Shown in pieces: positions 49,361-64,000 of a stretch of DNA of 64,000 bases. Position numbers and translations under genes: made by a program. This stretch comes from Hippophae tibetana. Lineage: Eukaryota; Streptophyta; Magnoliopsida; Rosales; Elaeagnaceae. The DNA lies in contig JAZDXN010000030.1 of the NCBI GenBank assembly GCA_037013495.1, forward strand, positions 1,178,001 through 1,242,000, given 5' to 3'. How positions within the stretch are numbered: position 1 is the stretch's first letter; each line of letters begins with the position of its first letter. Under the pieces are notes generated by a model, which saw only the letters and a list, made by a program, of their open reading frames with translations, had not been told where the DNA came from and made no database searches.

Positions 49361-51879
49361 GATCTCCAAATATAACTATATTATCTTCTACAAGTTCAAT
49401 ATGAAGTGTTACCATTATTCTCCCTACAAACAGCTTCTATATATAGGTTAATATAACTGAAAATCATTTATTTTTGCCAACTAATTCAGAGTAAAATAAA
49501 TTGGTTTAATGTAATTTTCTCTACCAAATGTCTTATTTTTTTTGGCAAAAATTAAAATATGTTAAAGTTATATAAAATAAATAAACTCACTTTTACTATT
49601 TTATAATAAATGTATTAAAAATTTTATAAATAAATAAATAATACATAAAGTTTTTCCTTTATTTGAAATAAATCATCTTATATAAAATCATATATAAGTA
49701 GATACTATAAATATATATATTAGATTGAATGAAATCATTATTTACCAATTAAAAAAAGCTATTAGTGGTTGAAATATTATACATTCCACATGTATCTTAA
49801 AAGTAGGAGAAATTGGACAACCAAGATTAAGAGACATGGGGATTACCCTTTGTGGTGTCGATACCCTAGACATGATCGTGCAATATCCAACAAAATTATG
49901 CACGTAATTGTTAAAATTATACAAATAAGAGTAGATTATACTTTATACATACGTAATTTTGGTATCATATTATGAGCTAATAAATATTTTACATATTTTT
50001 TTAATATTTCTTTGAAGTCTTACTTTTATAATTAGGAATATGTCTAACAATTCTACAAACATAAATACGGATTGCCAAAATTCATAAATTATCTCGATAC
50101 AAAAATTCCTCGTTTGCATACAAACATTCAAACAATAAATTTGTATTGTATATAAGATCTCCAAATATAACTATATTATCTTCTACAAGTTCAATATGAA
50201 GTGTTACCATTATTCTCCCTACAAACAGCTTCTATATATAGGTTAATATAACTGAAAATCATTTATTTTTGCCAACTAATTGAGAGTAAAATAAATTGGT
50301 TTAATGTAATTTTCTCTACCAAATGTCTTATTTTTTTTGGCAAAAATTAAAATATGTTAAAGTTATATAAAATAAATAAACTAACTTTTACTATTTTATA
50401 ATAAATGTATTAAAAATGTTATAAATAAATAAATAATACATAAAGTGTTTCCTTTATGTGAAATAAATCATATTAAATAAAATCACATATAAGTAGATAC
50501 TATAAATATATATATTAGATTGAATGAAATGATTATTTACCAATTAAAAAAAGCTATTAGTGGTTGAAATATCATACATTCCACATGTATCTTAAAAGTA
50601 GGAGAAATTGGACAACCAAGATTAAGAGACATGGGGATTACCCTTTGTGGTGTCGATACCCTAGACATGATCGTGCAATATCCAACAAAATTATGCACGT
50701 AATTGTTAAAATTATACAAATAATAGTAGATTATAATTTATACATACGTAATTTTGGTATCATATTATGAGCTAATAAATATTTTACATATTTTGTTAAT
50801 ATTTCTTTGAAGTCTTACTTTTATAATTAGGAATATGTCTAATAATTCTACAAACATAAATACGGATTGCCAAAATTCATAAATTATCTCGATACAAAAA
50901 TTCCTCGTTTGCATGCAAACATTCAAACAATAAATTTGTATTGTATATAAGATCTCCAAATATAACTATATTATCTTCTACAAGTTCAATATGAAGTGTT
51001 ACCATTATTCTCCCTACAAACAGCTTCTATATATAGGTTAATATAACTGAAAATCATTTATTTTTGCCAACTAATTCAGAGTAAAATAAATTGGTTTAAT
51101 GTAATTTTCTCTACCAAATGTCTTATTTTTTTTGGCAAAAATTAAAATATGTTAAAGTTATATAAAATAAATAAACTCACTTTTACTATTTTATAATAAA
51201 TGTATTAAAAATTTTATAAATAAATAAATAATACATAAAGTTTTTCCTTTATTTGAAATAAATCATCTTATATAAAATCATATATAAGTAGATACTATAA
51301 ATATATATATTAGATTGAATGAAATCATTATTTACCAATTAAAAAAAGCTATTAGTGGTTGAAATATTATACATTCCACATGTATCTTAAAAGTAGGAGA
51401 AATTGGACAACCAAGATTAAGAGACATGGGGATTACCCTTTGTGGTGTCGATACCCTAGACATGATCGTGCAATATCCAACAAAATTATGCACGTAATTG
51501 TTAAAATTATACAAATAAGAGTAGATTATACTTTATACATACGTAATTTTGGTATCATATTATGAGCTAATAAATATTTTACATATTTTTTTAATATTTC
51601 TTTGAAGTCTTACTTTTATAATTAGGAATATGTCTAACAATTCTACAAACATAAATACGGATTGCCAAAATTCATAAATTATCTCGATACAAAAATTCCT
51701 CGTTTGCATACAAACATTCAAACAATAAATTTGTATTGTATATAAGATCTCCAAATATAACTATATTATCTTCTACAAGTTCAATATGAAGTGTTACCAT
51801 TATTCTCCCTACAAACAGCTTCTATATATAGGTTAATATAACTGAAAATCATTTATTTTTGCCAACTAATTGAGAGTAA
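48700..51879 (+). repeat. Dimeric higher-order repeat, 1590-bp period
   Basis: About 48700-50289 repeats at about 50290-51879. Shared private variants include AAACTAACTTTTAC (48789 and 50379), TCTAATAATTC (49248 and 50838), ATCATCTTATATAAAATC (49671 and 51261), GAAATATTATACATT (49781 and 51361) and GCATACAAAC (50117 and 51707). The first monomer of the next block no longer has AAACTAAC, which marks the right edge. Confidence 0.88.
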
Positions 51880-54800
51880 AATAAATTGGTTTAATGTAAT
51901 TTTCTCTACCAAATGTCTTATTTTTTTTGGCAAAAATTAAAATATGTTAAAGTTATATAAAATAAATAAACTCACTTTTACTATTTTATAATAAATGTAT
52001 TAAAAATGTTATAAATAAATAAATAATACATAAATTTTTTCCTTTATTTGAAATAAATCATATTAAATAAAATCATATATAAGTAGATACTATAAATATA
52101 TATATTAGATTGAATGAAATGATTATTTACCAATTAAAAAAAGCTATTAGTGGTTGAAATATCATACATTCCACATGTATCTTAAAAGTAGGAGAAATTG
52201 GACAACCAAGATTAAGAGACATGGGGATTACCCTTTGTGGTGTCGATACCCTAGACATGATCGTGCAATATCCAACAAAATTATGCACGTAATTGTTAAA
52301 CTTATACAAATAACAGTAGATTATAATTTATACATACGTAATTTTGGTATCATATTATGAGCTAATAAATATTTTACATATTTTTTTAATATTTCTTTGA
52401 AGTCTTACTTTTATAATTAGGAATATGTCTAACAATTCTACAAACATAAATACGGATTGCCAAAATTCATAAATTATCTCAATACAAAAATTCCTCGTTT
52501 GCATACAAACATTCAAACAATAAATTTGTATTGTATATAAGATCTCCAAATATAACTATATTATCTTCTACAAGTTCAATATGAAGTGTTACCATTATTC
52601 TCCCTACAAACAGCTTCTATATATAGGTTAATATAACTGAAAATCATTTATTTTTGCCAACTAATTCAGAGTAAAATAAATTGGTTTAATGTAATTTTCT
52701 CTACCAAATGTCTTATTTTTTTTGGCAAAAATTAAAATATGTTAAAGTTATATAAAATAAATAAACTCACTTTTACTATTTTATAATAAATGTATTAAAA
52801 ATTTTATAAAATAAATAAATAATACATAAATTTTTTCCTTTATTTGAAATAAATCATATTAAATAAAATCATATATAAGTAGATACTATAAATATATATA
52901 TTAGATTGAATGAAATGATTATTTACCAATTAAAAAAAGCTATTAGTGGTTGAAATATCATACATTCCACATGTATATTAAAAGTAGGAGAAATTGGACA
53001 ACCAAGATTAAGAGACATGGGGTGTACCCTTTGTGGTGTCGATACCCTAGACATGATCGTGCAATATCCAACAAAATTATGCATGTAATTGTTAAAATTA
53101 TACAAATAAGAGTAGATTATAATTTATACATACGTAATTTTGGTATCATATTATGAGCTAATAAATATTTTACATATTTTGTTAATATTTCTTTGAAGTC
53201 TTACTTTTATAATTAGGAATATGTCTAACAATTCTACAAACATAAATACGGATTGCCAAAATTCATAAATTATCTCGATACAAAAATTCCTCGTTTGCAA
53301 GCAAACATTCAAACAATAAATTTGTATTGTATATAAGATCTCCAAATATAACTATATTATCTTCTACAAGTTCAATATGAAGTGTTACCATTATTCTCCC
53401 TACAAACAGCTTCTATATATAGGTTAATATAACTGAAAATCATTTATTTTTGCCAACTAATTCAGAGTAATATAAATTGGTTTAATGTAATTTTCTCTAC
53501 CAAATGTCTTATTTTTTTTGGCAAAAATTAAAATATGTTAAAGTTATATAAAATAAATAAACTCACTTTTACTATTTTATAATAAATGTATTAAAAATTT
53601 TATAAAATAAATAAATAATACATAAATTTTTTCCTTTATTTGAAATAAATCATATTAAATAAAATCATATATAAGTAGATACTCTAAATATATATATTAG
53701 ATTGAATGAAATGATTATTTACCAATTAAAAAAAGCTATTAGTGGTTGAAATATCATACATTCCACATGTATCTTAAAAGTAGGAGAAATTGGACAACCA
53801 AGATTAAGAGACATGGGGTTTACCCTTTGTGGTGTCGATACCCTAGACATGATCGTGCAATATCCAACAAAATTATGAACGTAATTGTTAAAATTATACA
53901 AATAAGAGTAGATTATAATTTATACATACGTAATTTTGGTATCATATTATGAGCTAATAAATATTTTACATATTTTGTTAATATTTCTTTGAAGTCTTAC
54001 TTTTATAATTAGGAATATGTCTAACAATTCTACAAACATAAATACGGATTGCCAAAATTCATAAATTATCTAGATACAAAAATTCCTCGTTTGCATGCAA
54101 ACATTAAAACAATAAATTTGTATTGTATATAAGATCTCCAAATATAACTATATTATCTTCTACAAGTTCAGTATGATGTGTTACCATTATTCTCCCTACA
54201 AACAGCTTCTATATATAGGTTAATATAACTGAAAATCATTTATTTTTGCCAACTAATTCAGAGTAAAATAAATTGGTTTAATGTAATTTTCTCTACCAAA
54301 TGTCTTATTTTTTTTGGCAAAAATTAAAATATGTTAAAGTTATATAAAATAAATAAACTCACTTTTACTATTTTATAATAAATGTATTAAAAATGTTATA
54401 AATAAATAAATAATACATAAATTTTTTCCTTTATTTGAAATAAATCATATTAAATAAAATCATATATAAGTAGATACTATAAATATATATATTAGATTGA
54501 ATGAAATGATTATTTACCAATTAAAAAAAGCTATTAGTGGTTGAAATATCATACATTCCACATGTATCTTAAAAGTAGGAGAAATTGGACAACCAAGATT
54601 AAGAGACATGGGGATTACCCTTTGTGGTGTCGATACCCTAGACATGATCGTGCAATATCCAACAAAATTATGCACGTAATTGTTAAAATTATACAAATAA
54701 TAGTAGATTATAATTTATACATACGTAATTTTGGTATCATATTATGAGCTAATAAATATTTTACATATTTTGTTAATATTTCTTTGAAGTCTTACTTTTA

Positions 54801-57800
54801 TAATTAGGAATATGTCTAACAATTCTACAAACATAAATACGGATTGCCAAAATTCATAAATTATCTCGATACAAAAATTCCTCGTTTGCATGCAAACATT
54901 CAAACAATAAATTTGTATTGTATATAAGATCTCCAAATATAACTATATTATCTTCTACAAGTTCAATATGAAGTGTTACCATTATTCTCCCTACAAACAG
55001 CTTCTATATATAGGTTAATATAACTGAAAATCATTTATTTTTGCCAACTAATTCAGAGTAAAATAAATTGGTTTAATGTAATTTTCTCTACCAAATGTCT
55101 TATTTTTTTTGGCAAAAATTAAAATATGTTAAAGTTATATAAAATAAATAAACTCACTTTTACTATTTTATAATAAATGTATTAAAAATTTTATAAATAA
55201 ATAAATAATACATAAAGTTTTTCCTTTATTTGAAATAAATCATCTTATATAAAATCATATATAAGTAGATACTATAAATATATATATTAGATTGAATGAA
55301 ATCATTATTTACCAATTAAAAAAAGCTATTAGTGGTTGAAATATTATACATTCCACATGTATCTTAAAAGTAGGAGAAATTGGACAACCAAGATTAAGAG
55401 ACATGGGGATTACCCTTTGTGGTGTCGATACCCTAGACATGATCGTGCAATATCCAACAAAATTATGCACGTAATTGTTAAAATTATACAAATAAGAGTA
55501 GATTATACTTTATACATACGTGATTTTGGTATCATATTATGAGCTAATAAATATTTTACATATTTTTTTAATATTTCTTTGAAGTCTTACTTTTATAATT
55601 AGGAATATGTCTAACAATTCTACAAACATAAATACGGATTGCCAAAATTCATAAATTATCTCGATACAAAAATTCCTCGTTTGCATGCAAACATTCAAAC
55701 AATAAATTTGTATTGTATATAAGATCTCCAAATATAACTATATTATCTTCTACAAGTTCAATATGAAGTGTTACCATTATTCTCCCTACAAACAGCTTCT
55801 ATATATAGGTTAATATAACTGAAAATCATTTATTTTTGCCAACTAATTGAGAGTAAAATAAATTGGTTTAATGTAATTTTCTCTACCAAATGTCTTATTT
55901 TTTTTGGCAAAAATTAAAATATGTTAAAGTTATATAAAATAAATAAACTCACTTTTACTATTTTATAATAAATGTATTAAAAATGTTATAAATAAATAAA
56001 TAATACATAAATTTTTTCCTTTATTTGAAATAAATCATATTAAATAAAATCATATATAAGTAGATACTATAAATATATATATTAGATTGAATGAAATGAT
56101 TATTTACCAATTAAAAAAAGCTATTAGTGGTTGAAATATCATACATTCCACATGTATCTTAAAAGTAGGAGAAATTGGACAACCAAGATTAAGAGACATG
56201 GGGATTACCCTTTGTGGTGTCGATACCCTAGACATGATCGTGCAATATCCAACAAAATTATGCACGTAATTGTTAAACTTATACAAATAACAGTAGATTA
56301 TAATTTATACATACGTAATTTTGGTATCATATTATGAGCTAATAAATATTTTACATATTTTTTTAATATTTCTTTGAAGTCTTACTTTTATAATTAGGAA
56401 TATGTCTAACAATTCTACAAACATAAATACGGATTGCCAAAATTCATAAATTATCTCAATACAAAAATTCCTCGTTTGCATACAAACATTCAAACAATAA
56501 ATTTGTATTGTATATAAGATCTCCAAATATAACTATATTATCTTCTACAAGTTCAATATGAAGTGTTACCATTATTCTCCCTACAAACAGCTTCTATATA
56601 TAGGTTAATATAACTGAAAATCATTTATTTTTGCCAACTAATTCAGAGTAAAATAAATTGGTTTAATGTAATTTTCTCTACCAAATGTCTTATTTTTTTT
56701 GGCAAAAATTAAAATATGTTAAAGTTATATAAAATAAATAAACTCACTTTTACTATTTTATAATAAATGTATTAAAAATTTTATAAAATAAATAAATAAT
56801 ACATAAATTTTTTCCTTTATTTGAAATAAATCATATTAAATAAAATCATATATAAGTAGATACTATAAATATATATATTAGATTGAATGAAATGATTATT
56901 TACCAATTAAAAAAAGCTATTAGTGGTTGAAATATCATACATTCCACATGTATATTAAAAGTAGGAGAAATTGGACAACCAAGATTAAGAGACATGGGGT
57001 GTACCCTTTGTGGTGTCGATACCCTAGACATGATCGTGCAATATCCAACAAAATTATGCATGTAATTGTTAAAATTATACAAATAAGAGTAGATTATAAT
57101 TTATACATACGTAATTTTGGTATCATATTATGAGCTAATAAATATTTTACATATTTTGTTAATATTTCTTTGAAGTCTTACTTTTATAATTAGGAATATG
57201 TCTAACAATTCTACAAACATAAATACGGATTGTCAAAATTCATAAATTATCTCGATACAAAAATTCCTCGTTTGCAAGCAAACATTCAAACAATAAATTT
57301 GTATTGTATATAAGATCTCCAAATATAACTATATTATCTTCTACAAGTTCAATATGAAGTGTTACCATTATTCTCCCTACAAACAGCTTCTATATATAGG
57401 TTAATATAACTGAAAATCATTTATTTTTGCCAACTAATTCAGAGTAATATAAATTGGTTTAATGTAATTTTCTCTACCAAATGTCTTATTTTTTTTGGCA
57501 AAAATTAAAATATGTTAAAGTTATATAAAATAAATAAACTCACTTTTACTATTTTATAATAAATGTATTAAAAATTTTATAAAATAAATAAATAATACAT
57601 AAATTTTTTCCTTTATTTGAAATAAATCATATTAAATAAAATCATATATAAGTAGATACTATAAATATATATATTAGATTGAATGAAATGATTATTTACC
57701 AATTAAAAAAAGCTATTAGTGGTTGAAATATCATACATTCCACATGTATCTTAAAAGTAGGAGAAATTGGACAACCAAGATTAAGAGACATGGGGTTTAC

Positions 57801-58432
57801 CCTTTGTGGTGTCGATACCCTAGACATGATCGTGCAATATCCAACAAAATTATGAACGTAATTGTTAAAATTATACAAATAAGAGTAGATTATAATTTAT
57901 ACATACGTAATTTTGGTATCATATTATGAGCTAATAAATATTTTACATATTTTGTTAATATTTCTTTGAAGTCTTACTTTTATAATTAGGAATATGTCTA
58001 ACAATTCTACAAACATAAATACGGATTGCCAAAATTCATAAATTATCTAGATACAAAAATTCCTCGTTTGCATGCAAACATTCAAACAATAAATTTGTAT
58101 TGTATATAAGATCTCCAAATATAACTATATTATCTTCTACAAGTTCAGTATGATGTGTTACCATTATTCTCCCTACAAACAGCTTCTATATATAGGTTAA
58201 TATAACTGAAAATCATATATTTTTGCCAACTAATTCAGAGTAAAATAAATTGGTTTAATGTAATTTTCTCTACCAAATGTCTTATTTTTTTTGGCAAAAA
58301 TTAAAATATGTTAAAGTTATATAAAATAAATAAACTCACTTTTACTATTTTATAATAAATGTATTAAAAATGTTATAAATAAATAAATAATACATAAATT
58401 TTTTCCTTTATTTGAAATAAATCATATTAAAT
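50870..58432 (+). repeat. Tandem higher-order duplication, 3977-bp unit (5 monomers), two copies
   Basis: Copy 1 is about 50870-54455 and copy 2 about 54830-58432, with every position offset by 3977 bp. Private variants match in both: ATCTCAATACAAAAATTCC (52476 and 56453), ATTTTATAAAATAAATAAAT (52800 and 56777), ATGTATATTAAAAG (52972 and 56949), GGGGTGTACCC (53020 and 56997), TTTGCAAGCAAAC (53294 and 57271), GAGTAATATAAATTGG (53465 and 57442) and GGGGTTTACCC (53816 and 57793). A related partial copy (about 54930-57030) recurs at about 59700-61800, offset 4771 bp. Recent amplification is clear; ends are approximate. Confidence 0.9.
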
Positions 58433-61400
58433 AAAATCACATATAAGTAGATACTATAAATATATAAATTAGATTGAATGAAATCATTATTTACCAATTA
58501 AAAAAAGCTATTAGTCGTCGAAATATCATACATTCCACATGTATCTTAAAAGTAGGAGAAATTGGAAAACCAAGATTAAGAGACAAGAGGATTACCCTTT
58601 GTAGTGTCGATACCCTAGACATGATCGTGCAATATCCAACAAAATTATGCACGTAATTGTTAAACTTATACAAATAACAGTAGATTATAATTTATACATA
58701 CGTAATTTTGGTATCATATTATGAGCTAATAAATATTTTACATATTTTGTTAATATTTCTTTGAAGTCTTACTTTTATAATTAGGAATATGTCTACCCAT
58801 TCTACAAACATAAATACGGATTGCCAAAATTCATAAATTATCTCGATACAAAAATTCCTCGTTTGCATGCAAACATTCAAACAAGAAATTTGTATTGTAT
58901 ATAAGATCTCCAAATATAACTATATTATCTTGTACAAGTTCAATATGAAGTGTTACCATTATTCTCCCTACAAACAGCTTCTATATATAGGTTAATATAA
59001 CTGAAAATCATTTTTTTTGCCAACTAATTCAGAGTAAAATAAATTGGTTTAATGTAATTTTCTCTACCAAATGTCTTATTTTGTTTTGCAAAAATTAAAA
59101 TATGTTAAAGTTATATAAAATAAATAAACTCACTTTTACTATTTTATAATAAATGTATTAAAAATGTTATAAATAAATAAATAATACATAAAGTGTTTCC
59201 TTTATGTGAAATAAATCATATTAAATAAAATCATATATAAGTAGATACTATAAATATATATAATAGATTGAATGAAAGCATTATTTACCAATTAAAAAAT
59301 GCTATTAGTCGTTGAAATATCATACATTCCACAAGTATCTTAAAAGTAGGAGAAATTAGAAAACCAAGATTAAGAGACAAGAGGATTACCCTTTGTAGTG
59401 TCGATACCCTAGACATGATCGTGCAATATCCAACAAAATTATGCACGTAATTGTTAAACGTATACAAATAAGAGTAGATTATAATTTATACATACGTAAT
59501 TTTGGTATCATATTATGAGCTAATAAATATTTTACATATTTTGTTAATATTTCTTTGAAATCTTACTTTTATAATTAGGAATATGTCTAACAATTCTACA
59601 AACATAAATACGGATTGCCAAAATTCATAAATTATCTAGATACAAAAATTCCTCGTTTGCATGCAAACATTCAAACAATAAATTTGTATTGTATATAAGA
59701 TCTCCAAATATAACTATATTATCTTCTACAAGTTCAGTATGATGTGTTACCATTATTCTCCCTACAAACAGCTTCTATATATAGGTTAATATAACTGAAA
59801 ATCATTTATTTTTGCCAACTAATTCAGAGTAAAATAAATTGGTTTAATGTAATTTTCTCTACCAAATGTCTTATTTTTTTTGGCAAAAATTAAAATATGT
59901 TAAAGTTATATAAAATAAATAAACTCACTTTTACTATTTTATAATAAATGTATTAAAAATTTTATAAATAAATAAATAATACATAAAGTTTTTCCTTTAT
60001 TTGAAATAAATCATCTTATATAAAATCATATATAAGTAGATACTATAAATATATATATTAGATTGAATGAAATCATTATTTACCAATTAAAAAAAGCTAT
60101 TAGTGGTTGAAATATTATACATTCCACATGTATCTTAAAAGTAGGAGAAATTGGACAACCAAGATTAAGAGACATGGGGATTACCCTTTGTGGTGTCGAT
60201 ACCCTAGACATGATCGTGCAATATCCAACAAAATTATGCACGTAATTGTTAAAATTATACAAATAAGAGTAGATTATACTTTATACATACGTAATTTTGG
60301 TATCATATTATGAGCTAATAAATATTTTACATATTTTGTTAATATTTCTTTGAAGTCTTACTTTTATAATTAGGAATATGTCTAACAATTCTACAAACAT
60401 AATGACGGATTGCCAAAATTCATAAATTATCTCGATACAAAAATTCCTCGTTTGCATGCAAACATTCAAACAATAAATTTGTATTGTATATAAGATCTCC
60501 AAATAGCACTATATTATCTTCTACAAGTTCAATATGAAGTGTTACCATTATTCTCCCTACAAACAGCTTCTATATATAGGTTAATATAACTGAAAATCAT
60601 TTATTTTTGCCAACTAATTGAGAGTAAAATAAATTGGTTTAATGTAATTTTCTCTACCAAATGTCTTATTTTTTTTGGCAAAAATTAAAATATGTTAAAG
60701 TTATATAAAATAAATAAACTCACTTTTACTATTTTATAATAAATGTATTAAAAATGTTATAAATAAATAAATAATACATAAATTTTTTCCTTTATTTGAA
60801 ATAAATCATATTAAATAAAATCATATATAAGTAGATACTATAAATATATATATTAGATTGAATGAAATGATTATTTACCAATTAAAAAAAGCTATTAGTG
60901 GTTGAAATATCATACATTCCACATGTATCTTAAAAGTAGGAGAAATTGGACAACCAAGATTAAGAGACATGGGGATTACCCTTTGTGGTGTCGATACCCT
61001 AGACATGATCGTGCAATATCCAACAAAATTATGCACGTAATTGTTAAACTTATACAAATAACAGTAGATTATAATTTATACATACGTAATTTTGGTATCA
61101 TATTATGAGCTAATAAATATCTTACATATTTTTTTAATATTTCTTTGAAGTCTTACTTTTATAATTAGGAATATGTCTAACAATTCTACAAACATAAATA
61201 CGGATTGCCAAAATTCATAAATTATCTCGATACAAAAATTCCTCGTTTGCATACAAACATTCAAACAATAAATTTGTATTGTATATAAGATCTCCAAATA
61301 TAACTATATTATCTTCTACAAGTTCAATATGAAGTGTTACCATTATTCTCCCTACAAACAGCTTCTATATATAGGTTAATATAACTGAAAATCATTTATT

Positions 61401-64000
61401 TTTGCCAACTAATTCAGAGTAAAATAAATTGGTTTAATGTAATTTTCTCTACCAAATGTCTTATTTTTTTTTGGCAAAAATTAAAATATGTTAAAGTTAT
61501 ATAAAATAAATAAACTCACTTTTACTATTTTATAATAAATGTATTAAAAATTTTATAAAATAAATAAATAATACATAAATTTTTTCCTTTATTTGAAATA
61601 AATCATATTAAATAAAATCATATATAAGTAGATACTATAAATATATATATTAGATTGAATGAAATGATTATTTACCAATTAAAAAAAGCTATTAGTGGTT
61701 GAAATATCATACATTACACATGTATCTTAAAAGTAGGATAACTTGGACAACCAAGATTAAGAGACATGGGGTGTACCCTTTGTGGTGTCGATACCCTAGA
61801 CATGATCGTGCAATATCCAACAAAATTATGCATGTAATTGTTAAAATTATACAAATAAGAGTAGATTATAATTTATACATACGTAATTTTGGTATCATAT
61901 TATGAGCTAATAAATATTTTACATATTTTGTTAATATTTCTTTGAAGTCTTACTTTTATAATTAGGAATATGTCTAACAATTCTACAAACATAAATACGG
62001 ATTGCCAAAATTCATAAATTATCTCGATACAAAAATTCCTCGTTTGCATGCAAACATTCAAACAATAAATTTGTATTGTATATAAGATCTCCAAATATAA
62101 CTATATTATCTTCTACAAGTTCAATATGAAGTGTTACCATTATTCTCCCTACAAACAGCTTCTATATATAGGTTAATATAACTGAAAATCATTTATTTTT
62201 GCCAACTAATTCAGAGTAAAATAAATTGGTTTAATGTAATTTTCTCTACCAAATGTCTTATTTTTTTTGGCAAAAATTAAAATATGTTAAAGTTATATAA
62301 AATAAATAAACTCACTTTTACTATTTTATAATAAATGTATTAAAAATGTTATAAATAAATAAATAATACATAAATTTTTTCCTTTATTTGAAATAAATCA
62401 TATTAAATAAAATCACATATAAGTAGATACTATAAATATATAAATTAGATTGAATGAAATCATTATTTTCCAATTAAAAAAAGCTATTAGTCGTTGAAAT
62501 ATCATACATTCCACAAGTATCTTAAAAGTAGGAGAAATTGGAAAACCAAGATTAAGAGACAAGAGGATTACCCTTTGTAGTGTCGATACCCTAGACATGA
62601 TCGTGCAATATCCAACAAAATTATGCACGTAATTGTTAAACTTATACAAATAACAGTAGATTATAATTTATACATACGTAATTTTGGTATCATATTATAA
62701 GCTAATAAATATTTTACATATTTTGTTAATATTTCTTTGAAGTCTTACTTTTATAATTAGGAATATGTCTAACCATTCTACAAACATAAATACGGATTGC
62801 CAAAATTCATAAATTATCTCGATACAAAAATTCCTCCTTTGCATGCAAACATTCAAACAATAAATTTGTATTGTATATAAGATGTCCAAATATAACTATA
62901 TTATCTTGTACAAGTTCAATATGAAGTGTTACCATTATTCTCCCTACAAACAGCTTCTATATATAGGTTAATATAATTGAAAATCATTTTTTTTGCCAAC
63001 TAATTCAGAGTAAAATAAATTGGTTTAATGTAATTTTCTCTACCAAATGTCTTATTTTGTTTTGCAAAAATTAAAATATGTTAAAGTGATATAAAATAAA
63101 TAAACTCACTTTTACTATTTTATAATAAATGTATTAAAAATGTTATAAATAAATAAATAATACATAAATTTTTTCCTTTATTTGAAATAAATCATATTAA
63201 ATAAAATCACATATAAGTAGATACTATAAATATATAAATTAGATTGAATGAAATCATTATTTACCAATTAAAAAAAGCTATTAGTCGTTGAAATATAATA
63301 CATTCCACAAGTATCTTAAAAGTAGGAGAAATTGGAAAACCAAGATTAAGAGACAAGAGGATTACCCTTTGTAGTGTCGATACCCTAGACATGATCGTGC
63401 AATATCCAACAAAATTATGCACGTAATTGTTAAACTTATACAAATAAGAGTAGATTATAATTTATACATACGTAATTTTCGTATCATATTATGAGCTAAT
63501 AAATATTTTACATATTTTGTTAATATTTCTTTGAAGTCTTACTTTTATAATTAGGAATATGTCTAACAATTCTACAAACATAAATACGGATGACCAAAAT
63601 TCATAAATTATCTCGATACAAAAATTCCTCGTTTGCATGCAAACATTCAAACAATAAATTTGTATTGTATATAAGATCTCCAAATATAACTATATTGTCT
63701 CCTACAAGTTTAATATGAAGTGTAACCATTATTCTCCCTACAAACAGCTTCTATATATAGGTTAATATAACTGAGAATCATTTTTTTTGCCAACTAATTC
63801 AGAGTAAAATAAATTGGTTTAATGTAATTTTCTCTACCAAATATCTTATTTTGTTTTGCAAAAATTAAAATATGTTAAAGTTATATAAAATAAATAAACT
63901 CACTTTTACTATTTTATAATAAATGTATTAAAAATGTTATAAATAAATAAATAATACATAAATTTTTTCCTTTATTTGAAATAAATCATATTAAATAAAA

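Larger units (their letters stand above)
39788..64000 (+). repeat. Right satellite array, same ~795-bp monomer, about 30 copies
   Basis: This continues the left array in the same orientation and phase. Landmark positions are 40390, 41184, 41978, 42773, 43567, 44361, 45157, 45951, 46746, 47540, 48334, 49129, 49924, 50719, 51514, 52309, 53105, 53901, 54696, 55491, 56286, 57082, 57878, 58673, 59467, 60262, 61057, 61854, 62649 and 63443. Spacing is about 794-797 bp, and the short 778-782 bp type of the left side is absent. Many monomers here carry TTTTTTTTGGCAAAAATT where most left monomers have TTGTTTTGCAAAAATT, marking a subfamily. The array runs off the window at 64000. Confidence 0.97.

Noticed and set aside
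1..64000. tRNA, rRNA or host protein genes
   Set aside because: None seen. The only tRNA-like text is the 18-base primer-binding complement at 37688-37705.

Overview
This is plant nuclear DNA, most likely from a dicot. There is no host gene in the window. It is a long tandem satellite array broken by one complete, young Athila-type Ty3/gypsy LTR retrotransposon. The organism call rests on three things: the Athila-lineage Gag-Pol, a primer-binding site that matches plant tRNA-Asp, and an AT-rich satellite with a monomer near 795 bp. I cannot name the species.

Layout. Bases 1-26063 hold about 33 head-to-tail satellite monomers. Bases 26064-39787 hold the 13.7 kb retrotransposon, inserted in minus orientation and flanked by the 5-bp target duplication CATGC. 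Bases 39788-64000 hold about 30 more monomers of the same satellite in the same orientation and phase. Removing the element and one CATGC rejoins an intact monomer at a 14-bp palindrome (GTTTGCATGCAAAC) found in most copies. Both arrays carry higher-order structure: tandem blocks of 2, 3, 4 and 5 monomers with periods of about 1590, 2383, 3148, 3955 and 3977 bp, which record recent local amplification.

The retrotransposon, read on the minus strand, runs: 5' LTR (37712-39787), tRNA-Asp primer-binding site, an A-rich leader with tandem repeats and two covarying hairpins, a stand-alone gag (445 aa), a 349-bp spacer, a gag-protease-RT-RNaseH-integrase ORF (1723 aa), 1.9 kb of non-coding DNA where many Athila elements carry an env-like gene, a polypurine tract, and the 3' LTR (26064-28088). 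The LTRs differ by only about ten substitutions plus length change in a GC-rich tract. All catalytic motifs I checked are intact, so the copy looks recent and potentially active.

The most unusual feature is that the element has two full Gag genes about 70% identical over the capsid region. The stand-alone Gag has tyrosines in place of the first two zinc-knuckle cysteines, while the Gag fused to Pol keeps a perfect CCHC knuckle. Each coding unit is followed by a related block with two hairpins, and the 3' region holds a second polypurine-tract-plus-hairpin module. Together these suggest a modular, recombinant element that may make structural Gag and Gag-Pol from separate cistrons. The U3 promoter carries a tight cluster of TGACGTCA-type bZIP sites and a G-box just upstream of the TATA box.
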